A stretch of DNA of 64,000 nt from Linanthus parryae. Its lineage: Eukaryota > Streptophyta > Magnoliopsida > Ericales > Polemoniaceae. The stretch is from the NCBI GenBank assembly GCA_023055425.1, contig JALGPY010000010.1, positions 48,231,863-48,295,862 of the forward strand. The letters run 5' to 3'. The translations under genes were made by a program, and so were the position numbers. Each line of letters opens with the position of its first letter. The stretch's first letter is position 1. Of the stretch, positions 1-10,721 are shown piece by piece. Under the pieces are notes generated by a model. The model was not told where the DNA came from. It was given only the letters and a program-made list of their open reading frames with translations, and did not search any database.

Positions 1-806
1 GAGCACATTTATGTTTCTGGTCTTGTATGTGGAGACATACTTAATCATTGGAAATGTTGCCCCTACTTAGCAGTCTTACGCAGATTGACTAGGGATTTGA
101 ATTTCCAATGGTAGACTTAAGCGAAGCAACTTGTGAAGATCTATTGAGGTAGATCAAGATGGTTGTGTAGCTTAGGTCATAGTACATAAATTGACAAAGG
201 TGTTGAAAAGAATATTGATTCTTACCCATGTCACATGGAATTAGTCTTTGGAAGGCTAATTGTCTTTCCAATTAGATTGGGAATGGACCGTATGAATTAG
301 ATTCACGAGATACGCCATGGAATGTACTAGGCTAGATGTGTCATAAGGAATGACACAAAGATACCAGTCAAATCCGGGTGAGGGTTACTGGATAAATTAT
401 CAAGATTATCCTTTAGTACTTGAGAAGCACTAAGGATGAATTTTGATAAATAAAGGATATGAAGAGTTTGCTGTAAGGGGTTACAGTGATGCGAACTTCA
501 AATCTGACAAAGAAGATTTCAGATTATAAGTCGAGATTTATGTTCTGCCCTAGTGGGAGCGACTATGAGCTGGAAAGGTTCCATGCAAGATACAGTCACT
601 GATTCGAACATAGAGGACTGAGTAAATTACTGCATGAGATGCACTTACTCAGAATATTCAATCTCAATCAAATTGTTGATAGAGGAGATGTGAATATTTG
701 CAAAGCACCAGTGGATGTCTCGCCTCTACGCAGTGTAAGCGTGGATGGCCGCGCTAGATTAATAGGCATATGATGCAGGAGATTGACTCTAGTACAAGTG
801 GGAGAC
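1..806 (+). pseudogene. Ty1/copia pol 3' end (RNase H), broken
   Basis: Decayed tail of a copia Pol polyprotein, cut by the window edge. The plus strand near 390-425 reads RYQSNPGEGYW and near 473-525 reads RGYSDANFKSDKEDF. These match the start of copia RNase H, the domain that degrades the RNA strand of the cDNA hybrid. Stops interrupt the frame on both sides and no intact frame remains. The stretch ends in a purine-rich run (agtgggaga) that abuts the LTR at 807, as expected of a polypurine tract. The RT, integrase and gag of this copy lie outside the window. Confidence 0.75.
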
Positions 807-1730
807 TGTTGGAATTGTGCCCTAGAGGCAATCAATTAATTGTGACATTTATGGATTTATGATTCATTATGTTATCGATATAGAGATATGATAACATGAA
901 TGAAGTCCTTAGAATATAAGTGTTATATTCTTAGATATCCCTAGTCGATTATAATGAAAAATAGGACAATCATCTATAGACTAGTATGGGGTTGGATTGA
1001 TATGGAGATATCATGATCCAACACATGGGTATGCATTAGGAGTAATGGCATACTGGATTGACCCATCTCCGAGAAGGCTACATACATGTTATGTTAAGTC
1101 ACAAGCGCTTCTCGCGGTGCAACGGTATTGTCATCCTTAGACTTGAAGTCACTAGATATTCTAGTTGTGGATTATTGTGATTTTGGTAGCGTCAAACGCT
1201 ACACCGTAACTGGGTAGCTACAAAGGCGTTTACTAGATACAAAAGAAGCAAGCTTAGAGATCGTAGTGGACGTAGATAGAATTTGTCCCGCCCACATCAC
1301 GGGAGAAAATATCCTAGGCCACTCGAGGGATAGTGCTTATAAAATGTCTGGCCAGACTCAAATAAATCAATATGGGAGATTGATGTTATTTGCATGAATA
1401 AGGCTATTCCCAGGATCGAGAAACTATGGATTGGATATACGAGTGTGACTTGTATGTCTCGTGTCCAATCCGGATATTGGGACAAAGGGATGAGACAATT
1501 ACTTGCACAAGGTTTGTCATGATGACTATTCTATTTGTTGCTAGAATGGATGTCTTGCTAGAGGCCGCTCCATATTAGTAAATAGTTACTACCAACTAAA
1601 TAGAGCCTATGGGGTCACACGCCATATAGGGGTGAACTAGACATGGGAAATAATTAATTAATATGATTAATTAATTAGAAGGATCAAATCGCAACAACTT
1701 GCTAACTTAGTAGGACTGATATGCAAGTTG

Positions 1731-1846
1731 GCCTAATTCATGTAGAGACATGATTAGGATTTGCCAAGGTGGCCTAATTCATGTAGAGACATGATTAGGA
1801 TTAATGGGCAAATAGAACTAATCCATGTATGGACATGATTAGGATT
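1731..1846 (+). repeat. Three short repeats inside the LTR
   Basis: The phrase taattcatgtagagacatg, followed by attagga, occurs at about 1733 and 1773, and in a diverged form at about 1818. Each unit contains a small inverted repeat (TCATG...CATGA). The reverse copy of this LTR near 48950 carries a single such unit, so the number has changed since the two copies separated. Confidence 0.7.
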
Positions 1847-1915
1847 AGGGGACTAATCCGAATTCTAGTAGGACTAGAATAAGGCCTTTAGGTAGTTAAC
1901 AAGGAGTTGTTGGAC

Positions 1916-1923
1916 TATATAAA
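1916..1923 (+). promoter_or_regulatory. LTR TATA box
   Basis: TATATAAA sits in the last third of the LTR within ggactatataaaggatgctc. The same context is kept in the reverse LTR copy at about 48904-48913. This is the expected place for the element's own promoter, with R beginning about 30 bases downstream. Confidence 0.6.
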
Positions 1924-2592
1924 GGATGCTCCTTCCTTCCCACACTAATGCTCATAACATAAGTGAGTAGGAGAGAAAAGGAGAGAGAGAGCAAGTCCCA
2001 AAAGGGGCCGAAACCCCTTGGGATTGCCGCCCCCTACCCGTCGGCCTAAAGGGTGCCGCCCCACCTCTTGGTGCTCCATTGTTGCTTGGTTCCTTCTTCC
2101 TCCTCCATTCTTCCTAGCTAGCACAAGGATTTGGAGGATCTAGATCTCACCTCTAGGCGTGGATCAACCATAGAGACGTGACACAATTCGCGTTTGAAGT
2201 CATCAAAGGAGAAACCCTAAGGTGTGTTATTGATTTCTTCCCTTACCATCGTTATGTCTCTTGACTTGTGATCCTTGGAGGGTTTTGCATGGTTTATTAT
2301 TGTTTCCGTTGCGCATCCATGAATCAAAACCCAACAATCGCTACCACCCACCCGTTAAATTTCTCAAATCAATGCACCACCTGTAGGTACAACCATTCAG
2401 AAACCCTCTTCCTCCATCAATAACAACAAAACCTACATTCAATTCAACTTAAAAATAGACTAGACAAAACTACCACACCATTATCCCCAAATCATGAATT
2501 GCAATTTTGCAACCACAGCAACCTTGGATTGATTGCTAATAAAAATCCCCGAAAATAATTAGGGAGAGAGAGAGATCAACTCTACAATTCTC

Positions 2593-3101
2593 TCAATAGA
2601 GTAACGAGGATGTGGGTTGTGCGAAGAATGCTTTTGTGGTTTCATATGCGGCGAGGAGTTTGCCGTTGCCGACAGGCTTAGACCATCAACAGCAGTGAGC
2701 TCCCCCTCCCCCACCTGTCCCCACCTTACCTCACTATTAATCTTCTTAATATTTAAAATTCTACCATAATAGCTACAACAGTCAAAACACTATTCCTCCA
2801 CTTCTATTGATATGGGGTCAAAATGTAATTACCTAATACCTCTATCCCACCCTCCACTACTGGTGATGAACAACATAAAATACAAAACAAATAAAACCCA
2901 CCCTCTGCCCCCACCGAGCTCAAGCTCGCCCCTGACCTCTTCCGAGCCAACCTTGAAGCCCTCTAACCTATAATTAGCAACAAGCTCGCCTCCAAGCCCA
3001 CGCTGTTGTAGCTTCTAATCACACAGGCGAGCTCCATCCAGCCCACTGCTGTGGATGGTCTTATTTGAGTTGATGGGTCTGACAATGAAGAAGGATTCCA
3101 T
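2593..3101 (-). pseudogene. Host-like short ORF split by a MITE
   Basis: The minus strand has an ATG at 3099-3101 in a good plant context (caaccATGGA). The present frame runs into the MITE at 2681-3060. If the MITE and one copy of its TTA duplication are ignored, the frame continues to a TGA at 2593-2595, about 41 codons, starting MESFFIVRP and continuing NGKLLAAYETTKAFF. I do not recognise the product. It could be a first exon, a small host gene, or chance. The near-perfect joining of frame across the insertion site is the main evidence that it was once coding. Confidence 0.35.
2681..3060. mobile_element. Tourist-like (PIF/Harbinger) MITE
   Basis: About 380 bp with terminal inverted repeats GACCATCAACAGCAGTGAGC (left) and its near-exact complement at the right end (one form reads GACCATCCACAGCAGTGGGC). 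It is flanked on both sides by TTA (2678-2680 and 3061-3063), the three-base target duplication typical of PIF/Harbinger-mobilised MITEs. There is no coding capacity. The interior is C-rich on the plus strand, unlike the MITE at 3305. Confidence 0.85.
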
Positions 3102-3304
3102 GGTTGGAATCCTGGAGATCATCAACTCCTTCTCCGATATAAATCTTGGTGGCTCGCATACTCGAGATTATCGACAAGCTAGAAGAGAGATAGAATTGAA
3201 AAGTTTTGCTCTGTGAATTTTGATCGACTGAAAGGGAAAAGAGAGAGAAAGAGGAGGCAGGTTAGGGAAGGGCTCGATTAGTAGGTTAGAGAAGGGCTCG
3301 ATTA

Positions 3305-3668
3305 GAGCATCTCCAGTAGTACTAGTTAAAAGTTATTTATTATTTGATTAAAATTTGCCATTTCTATTTTAGATAGTGTAAAAATTTAGTTAGTGTTCCA
3401 ATAGTGTTAGTTAAATGATTAGGTAAATAACACGTGGCACATTCTCAATATTTCTTGTATGATAATTTTATGGAATTCATGACATAACCGCTAAGAACAT
3501 TGGTAAACAAAAAATGAAGCTATTTTTCCGGCTCGTTAAAAGTAGTGAGCGGGATAACTATCCGCTAAAATAAAGAGTGTAGTAGAGAGCCTATTGGAGA
3601 CAATATTTTTCTCATCTTATTTATATTTTAAAGATAACCGCCATATAAATAACCTATTGGAGATGCTC
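3305..3668. mobile_element. AT-rich MITE with GAGCATCTCC ends
   Basis: The left end GAGCATCTCCAGTAG and right end CTATTGGAGATGCTC form terminal inverted repeats around a 364 bp AT-rich core with no ORF. The flanks read TTA on the left and TTC on the right, so a Tourist-like TTA duplication with one change fits. TCGAT at 3298-3302 and 3670-3674 is an alternative five-base duplication. The family is therefore less certain than for the MITE at 2681. Confidence 0.8.
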
Positions 3669-3671
3669 TTC

Positions 3672-4979
3672 GATGAAAATGACCCACATTCCATTAATAG
3701 AGGGGTATTGTGGTATTACAAAAAATAACTGTCCTGTAACTAGCTATTTTTGTGTTGTAATTATCAGCTCCCTATTCTTCTTTTCAAATCTTGAACTGCG
3801 TTCAAACCTTTCAAAGCAAAGACAGCAAATCAACTTCAAACTCCACACACACCGCCCATAACAGGACCTCAACAAGTAAATGATTCAGGTCGGGTCGGGC
3901 ATGCGTCAAAAATATAGAACTCCAAACCAACCCGTATGTTTTTGGGGCTCGAATATTGAACCCGAGCCCAAGGCGGGCTGAAATCAGTCAAACGCAAAAC
4001 CCTTAGAATCCTGGGTTGAGTTGGTCTGGTTGGTCAGGCCACTAGGCCGATGGCCATCCCCGGTCAATGGTGCACCGATTTGATAAAAAAGAACCCCACA
4101 ACTTCCAAAAGACAATGATCGGCATACAAGTTTCTTTTTGTAGCTAGAAAATAGTTTCCTCCATTTTTTTTTCCAAACATCTCATGAAAGAGGTAAAATT
4201 CACCATAAAGCTTAGTATGAGTTTGTAGTCTGAAACTAGGTGGTATAGAAAACTGACCACTATTGTACTATATGATCCTAAAGACAATGATCGGCATACA
4301 AATTTCTCTTTGTAGTTAGAAAATAGTTTCCTCCATTTTTTTTCCAAACATCTCATGAAAGAGGTAAAATTCAATGGTTGAAATGAAAAAGACTTAATCA
4401 CTTTTAACATATCTACCTATTTTGTTATATAAATTCCAAATAAAATAGTATATGCCGATTCTAGTTTTCTAAAGACTTGTATATATTTCTCAAAAAAATA
4501 AATTAAAAATGTAAAGTATGTTCGTCGCAGCCGTGTTTCTTGAGCACATATCGAACAATATTCTTTCACCTTATAATTTGTATTTTACTAAATTAATAAC
4601 CAACACATAATTTTTTAGTTGATCAGTCTATGTTACTTATAAAAGCATATATGTCATTAAGGTTGTCTTTCTTCAAGTTACTTAAAAGCTTTTGAGCTAG
4701 TAGAGTACTGAGAAGTAGTAGTCTCGTATGAATTGAATTAGATACGCTGGTGAGTACTTTACACATGCTATTAAATATTATGGCTGACCAACTTATATTA
4801 TACTTACAAATATATTTTTTAATGTATACGGGCACATAGTACTAATTATTCACTCATATATACATGAGATAAAATTTCTCCAAAAAACTAGGAACGAGAA
4901 GAAACATATTGAAAGCTCTAATATTACAGAACTCATGCCACTATTTGTCTTGTTCGATCATGATCTAGACGAAAGAAAG
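3672..4979. other. Intergenic DNA, no gene seen
   Basis: AT-rich DNA between the MITE and Sire-A. The short reading frames here have no recognisable product. The only structure I see is a local duplication at 4111-4373 and a stretch near 3880-4070 with GGGTCGGGTCGGGC-like sequence, which resembles old transposon debris but cannot be assigned. Confidence 0.5.
4111..4373 (+). repeat. Local direct duplication, 172-base offset
   Basis: A 92-base segment starting gacaatgatcggcataca at 4111-4202 is repeated at 4283-4373 with a few substitutions and one indel. An unrelated 80-base spacer separates the copies. It looks like a segmental duplication rather than a transposon terminus, because the copies are direct and have no inverted ends. 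Confidence 0.85.
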
Positions 4980-6467
4980 TGTGTAATGAAGGTAAAATAC
5001 AGGATCAACATACTCTAGAAGGGGGGGGGGGGTTGAATAGAGTATGCAATCTTTTGCTAAAAATAGAATTTTGAAACTTGACACAGAGGTTTGATAGATT
5101 TTCAAACCTTTGGACAGATAGAGAAGTAGTTTGAAAGTGTCTGAAGCTTCAAAGATTTGAAGTAAGAAATCTTCCAAAGCTTTTGAGAAACTCTGTTGAT
5201 CAGTTTTTTAAAGAGAATGAAATGCAGCAATGTAAAGCAATGAACATAGTGATGTGTTTCGAAGTTCAGTCACCAATGGACCTACTCTCCGCCTGAGGGA
5301 TACTATCCCTCCAGTATTTCTACACCTTCTTATTAATCACAGACCTAGACCTAGATCTCAAGCCTAAGTGAATTCCCTTACACCTATACAGCTTGTGGTT
5401 CCAAACCAATCTAGTTTCAGCTAAAATCTAATGAAATAATAAGAACATCTTAATGTTCACTCAACTTCAACTTCTAACAGTCAATAAGGTCTAAAAGTTT
5501 TAATGAATACACATATTAAGCACAAGTGTGAGGAACACTGAAAATAGAATATGAAATGAAGCTTGAAGTGTTCTTCAGAAATCTGGAATGATTGAGATGA
5601 ATGATCTTCTTCAATGTTGAGGTCTCAATTTGTTTGAATGGTTGAAGAGTTGTTGATTGATCACCTGCATATGTTCTCTCTTCTTTCTCAAGTATATCTC
5701 TGTCAATCACTTCTGCTACTGCTTGAAGTTCAAACCATTTTTATAACAGCTGACAGCTACAACTTGAGAGATTTTAGGAACTAACTCATGCAAATACTAA
5801 AAAACATAACAACTATCTTAAACGTCTATATTCAAACGGCTCTCTTGACTTGATCATCCAGATTTGATCAAAGTCTAGCCGTGCAAAACTCAAACACAAG
5901 TTAAGACATAATCCATATAATATAGCACAAATATAAATGACCTGTTTGACAGACCATTTTAAACCAATAAACATAGCTATTTTTTTAGTGTAAACATTAT
6001 ATATATATATATCCATATAATAATATATATGAGAATATAACTTAAAATGAGTTAATAAACAATCACACAGCCTGATATGTCATCCTGCAACAAAGATTCG
6101 TTAGCCAGTATACCACAGGCATGAATACAGAACAACCTCCAAAGCTTTGGAGCTTTGACCACCTTTAAAGCTTTGGCCATCATCCATTTATCCTTACGAC
6201 AAATCAATCTATACACTTGTCTAGCAATACAAACTCAATATAAGCTCAAGAATATTTACAGGAGACAGTATAAAGTCTATAATCAAGCTTTCAATCCAAT
6301 GTGAGTCATGTATTTGTCACCAGTATAGCAAGAATATAGCAGTGTAAGATTCAAACCTTTGGAGCTTTAAACAGATCTCTCAAACCAATTCTGTCTTTCA
6401 TCATCATCAAAGTATAACTCACCCTGATTTTATACACCACTTTAATCCAGAAGGATTGAATTATAAA
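4980..6467 (-). mobile_element. 3' LTR of Sire-A
   Basis: On the plus strand it begins TGTGTAATGAAGGTAAAATA and runs to about 6467, just before the polypurine tract. It is collinear with the 5' LTR at 29731-31231 and shares landmarks such as the poly-G run before TTGAATAGAG, the AACAACCTCCAAAG block and the final AATCCAGAAGGATTGAATT. The poly-G run is 12 bases here and 7 in the other LTR. Two palindromic CAAAGCTTTG-type motifs lie at 6139-6175. Confidence 0.85.
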
Positions 6468-6477
6468 TCTCCCCCTT
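6468..6477 (-). promoter_or_regulatory. Polypurine tract of Sire-A
   Basis: On the minus strand the sequence reads AAGGGGGAGA immediately before the 3' LTR. It is the plus-strand primer site for reverse transcription. A second tract of the same kind lies at 17471-17485, now separated from this one by Gypsy-D. Repeated polypurine tracts before the 3' LTR are a described Sirevirus trait. Confidence 0.75.
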
Positions 6478-6729
6478 GATGAAAAACAAAACAAATATTC
6501 TTCGTGTTTTATCTGTACTGCAACTCAATAGCATTTAGAATCCAACAGATAGACATATATATGCTATAAATTGTAACACTTAAAATACCTCGCACATAGA
6601 TGAACAAAACTTAACTGAAATAAAAACTAAAGTATCCAAAATATTACGAAACCCTTCGACTTTTCATACCATACCGTTACCGTGCTCAACATGTTAGTAT
6701 TGCATCAACATTTCATTTAGTACGTCATG

Positions 6730-9700
6730 TGTAACACCCTGTAATTTGTATAGGGGTCAAACTGTAATAATTTAAATTTTATATTCAGTTGCGTAAATTT
6801 CTAGTTCAACTTTGTTGCTGGCATTTGTACAGAGGGGAGCATCTAGAAATGAGAACTCATGTTAGTGAAGATGCGAAATATTTGAGATGTTGGGGATTAA
6901 TTGTAATTTCTTGGAGATTAAGTTTGGCTAGAATTGTGGCCAATTTGGAATGTTTGGAACATGTTAGGGGATATTCGCAATGATTTAAACTAGTGGGCTA
7001 AAGTGGAATTTACAAAAGAGCTCAATTTCTACTCTAATCACATTTATACCCCCAACTTTTAGAAATTTCACATGCACCCCGTAGTTGCATGTGTGCCACT
7101 TGTCTAACTCATTTTGACACCTCACAAGGTGAGGTGGCAACAATACATTCACCTCACCCACCATCTGTTATGCAGAATTCATTTCTTCCACCATTTGTTT
7201 TTTTCTCTCATCTACATCTTCTTCCTCCTTGAATAACAAGAACAACCACCCTTCCTCCACCACAGCACCAACATCTCTTCATTTCTCCCCTATCTTCTGC
7301 AGCTGGAGATTTCCCTTTCTGCTCCGAGTAAAAGCCCTCAAACTTTTGTAAGATCGGGTAAGTAACGAGAGAGAATTTAGGGATTCGAGTTCAAGAACCC
7401 TAGAACATTTTCTGCCGATTTCTTCTCCCTAGATAAAGTTCAGCGTAACTAACCACTTCATTTGTGATCCTTGAGCCTAGGAGAACCCAGGGGATGCATA
7501 AAGAGGCATCAACTCGTCGGTTTTTGAGACGTTCGCCGGGAAACTACAGTGAAGTTCGTCGGAGTTCTTCCATGATTGCCGAAATCGCGGTACTCCCTTG
7601 TTTCTAACTATTTTCTTGTTATAATTGCATCAATAGACTCCCTAGGATGTGGAGAGCTAGTCTAGGCCCTGCAAACAAGACCAGAATGGCGTTTTAATGT
7701 GGTTTTGATTCGGTTTTTGGCTCATTGTCCGGGGAGTTTTCATTCACTAAAAACATGGGTCTAGTTCCCCTGTGTTAGGTCCGTTTGAAGTGATGTCTGG
7801 CTCCTTAGAAACCTTGGGAATTGGTTTTCCACACTATGTGAATGGAAGGCTGTGGTTTCATGTCTAGGAATCATGAAAATGAAGCTGAAGTTGGCAGCTT
7901 GTTGCACATTCTTCATTAATCCTTCATTACGCTGGTGCTAGTTGACTTCTTACAAGAGCTGTATCTTGTTCAATTATTAGCTAAATGACATGAGAATTGG
8001 ACCTGGTTCCTCCTTGTTGATCAGGCAATTAATATGGGTAAAGTATTGGGCTTGAGTCTCTCCTTAACTCCCTCAAATCTTCCCATAAACCTAATGCAAA
8101 ATGTGCAGCAAACTTTAAAAATATGGATAAGAACTTTGCTACCAACTTTGAAACCTGGTAGTTCTTTCTCAAGACCTTGGATTGGAGAGCTGATTGGCTC
8201 TGTGTACTCCTAATGGTTTCCTATACAAATTAAAGTGGAATATCTCTCTCGTTTTCACCGTTAGGTGACCTGAATCTGAGCTCAAAGTCGCTGCCAAATT
8301 TTTGCTAGAACTCTGTTGTTTAAAACCTTGCAAACTGCAGCCAACTTGGATCAATTGTACTGGGCTCTCTAGTTAATGATTTCAGGTGTTTCCTCTTCCT
8401 ATATAATATGTGAACTACCTACTACAACTACCATGCCACTCAATTATTGTGTAACACTATTAAATCTTGATGAAAGTTGAATCAAAGTTCAAAGAAAATG
8501 AGGTGTTCTTAAGGAACTCTCTTGAGCTGAGTTTTGTCAATCTTTGACGAACAGTGACTTTTCCAAATCTTGATCAAATAACCTGAAATGGGAACCTGAG
8601 TGTTCCCTGAGGATAGTACTATCAATTTAGGTTGATGTGTCTGTATAAGACAAGGTAGAGTTGCTTCAATACGTAGCTCAAAGTAGCTGCATATGATGTT
8701 CTTAATATGCATAATTAGGAAAGTGTCAAGTTCTCTCAAATTTGGAAGTTAATAACTTTCTCTGCTTAAATTGGATACAACTTCTGTTTTCTCCTTATTA
8801 TAACGGATTGTGAGATCTTCAAAACCAGATTTCGTATGCCCCAAATCCTATTCTCCATTTCCCATAAACAAGTCTGCAAAATGCAGTGTTGACACCTCTC
8901 AAAACGCTGAAAACTCTAAATTCTTCAAGTGTTGGGAACTCAGCTTCAACCCAACTTTCATATGCAATAACTTTCGGCATACACTAAGTTTCCAAGAGCT
9001 TAGATAGGTTCTTGGAACCTTGAACAATGAGCTTCAAGACCCTATCTTCATTTTTCTCAAACTTCTTCTCAGTTGTTCAGAAACTGGCTCTGAAATTGGC
9101 TGTTTGTGCCAGTTTCACTCAATATTTGACTTTCAATTTTTCAGATAAATGACTATATTAGCCTTCACACTCTTGAGCAAAGTTTCTCACCTTGCTATTC
9201 TGGATGTACTTTTCAATGTTGACCAGGTTGATCTTCTATAAAATCGTGAGTTCACTAAACTGTGTAAGAGGGGTATAAATTGTGTTAAGACTAAAATGAT
9301 CTCTTGGAACTATTTACATGTCCTATATGGATAAACATGAGTCTTAATATGCTATCTTAAGTTATAGCTGACCAAGTCAACTGCTGGGGGTCTTTAAGCA
9401 ATTTTGCTAAACTTCAGGTGCTTGTGTGCAGTAACTAAAAGTTGTAGTGACTACCTCAGATTGTAAAATGATGGTTTCATACTGTTAATTCAGATTTTAA
9501 CGTATTTGATGATATCAGGCTCAATCAGGGACTAAAATTCAAGTTAAAAAAAACTTCAAGGACTTGAATATAAATAATCAGAATTGAGATACACTCTTAA
9601 GTAAACAACTTGGGGACTTGGTAAATCTTGGGACTGGACAGCTAGGCACAACTAAGGGGTTCATAAACATTCAGGGAGTGTACTAATAAGATCGAGACTT

Positions 9701-10721
9701 CAGGGGTTTAATAGTCATTCTGGATAGACAACTAGATTGATATTGCATATGCACTATACCTCACTAATGAGGACATTTACTCAGAAGTACTTATACACTT
9801 GTATGTGTAGAGTTATCAGGACAGAGAATCAGCGACGCTGGCCAGAAATACTAGGCAGGCTGCCAGGTAAGCATATGATTTCTTATTTAATATGGAGAAA
9901 TAGTAGATTAGCTGTAAGTATGTGTCTACAGGTATAACAGTCGGAAATTGGGGAATAATAAAATGATGATCTAAACATCTATATATGCACCTAAACAGGT
10001 AAGCATGCCTATTGTTCATGATGATCTTGTATACTTAAATATAACTGATTCCTGTACCCTATACCTCAATATGGTCAAATATTTATGGGACCCGGACTAC
10101 GGGCTTGATACATTTATGGGACCCGGTCTACGGGCTTACAGCCGGTACATTGCTAGCTCCCGGCTAGACTGCTAGGTTCCGCCTCTGGGTTGCGATCCAG
10201 AGGGAGTGTGCACACTTAAGGTCTAGTATGTCAGGATGGATTAGGGTGGTACAGGAATGGGGAACTGATTATGGAATTGGTGTAGCTGCTTTCATAGCGG
10301 AAAACTTGGAATTACAAGTATAACATTTTCTTTACTACGTGTTGTGAGACAGGATGATAAGACATATGTTTGCAGGTACAGCTTTAATGTTTCCAAAATA
10401 TTCTATATAAATATCTAATTTTATTATAAAGTCTTTTATGTTGTTGTAATTTGACGTCGTAATGTCACTGCCTTTGATACCTGGCAGGTGAGTACGCGTG
10501 AGATTGGGGAGTAGGCAATCACCTAGAGGGTCGACACACCAACATATACGAGATATAACAGTAAGTTATTTTGAAATTACAGTTTATTTAATTCTGTCTT
10601 GTAACAGAACCATTAGGATTTGACTCCTTGCTGAGCACTCCCGTGCTTGGCGGAGGGCATCTCCAGAGAGTATGGGGGATCCAAGTGTAATTCCCCAATA
10701 CTCTAGGATGGGGGTGTTACA
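6730..10721 (+). mobile_element. LTR-E: solo LTR of a large gypsy element
   Basis: It begins TGTAACACCCTGTAATTTG and ends GGATGGGGGTGTTACA, a TGTAACACCC inverted-repeat terminus, for 3992 bp. TCATG flanks both ends (6725-6729 and 10722-10726) as the target duplication. There is no PBS, gag or pol inside, so it is a solo LTR left by recombination between two LTRs. The length and ends suit the Tekay/Del group. The small ORFs inside have no recognisable product. Confidence 0.85.
10081..10137 (+). repeat. Duplicated 26-base unit in LTR-E
   Basis: ATTTATGGGACCCGGACTAC followed by GGGCTT occurs at 10081-10106 and again, with one change, at 10112-10137. It lies upstream of the conserved ACACTTAAGGTC motif and may be part of the LTR's regulatory region. 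Confidence 0.75.

Larger units (their letters stand above)
807..2336 (+). mobile_element. 3' LTR of an Angela-type Ty1/copia element
   Basis: The LTR opens with TGTTGGAATTGTGCCCTAG directly after the polypurine tract and closes with AAACCCAACA, giving TG...CA ends with a TGTTGG/CCAACA inverted repeat and a length of about 1530 bp. A TATA box lies at 1916. From memory, the opening resembles grass Angela/BARE LTRs (TGTTGGAAATATGCCCTAG), so I place it in that lineage. A second copy in reverse orientation is found split at 39799 and 48832-49899. The right flank is ATCGC; the matching left flank is outside the window. Confidence 0.85.

Noticed and set aside
1297..1485. Minus ORF in the LTR with a similar ORF at 49197-49451
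   Set aside because: The similarity is due to the shared LTR DNA. It has stops in other parts and no coding pattern.
5022..5033. Run of 12 G as a possible assembly artefact
   Set aside because: The same position in the other LTR also has a shorter G run, so the tract is genuine even if its length is uncertain.
6789..9937. Small ORFs inside LTR-E
   Set aside because: None shows a domain, and all lie within a solo LTR with exact target duplications.
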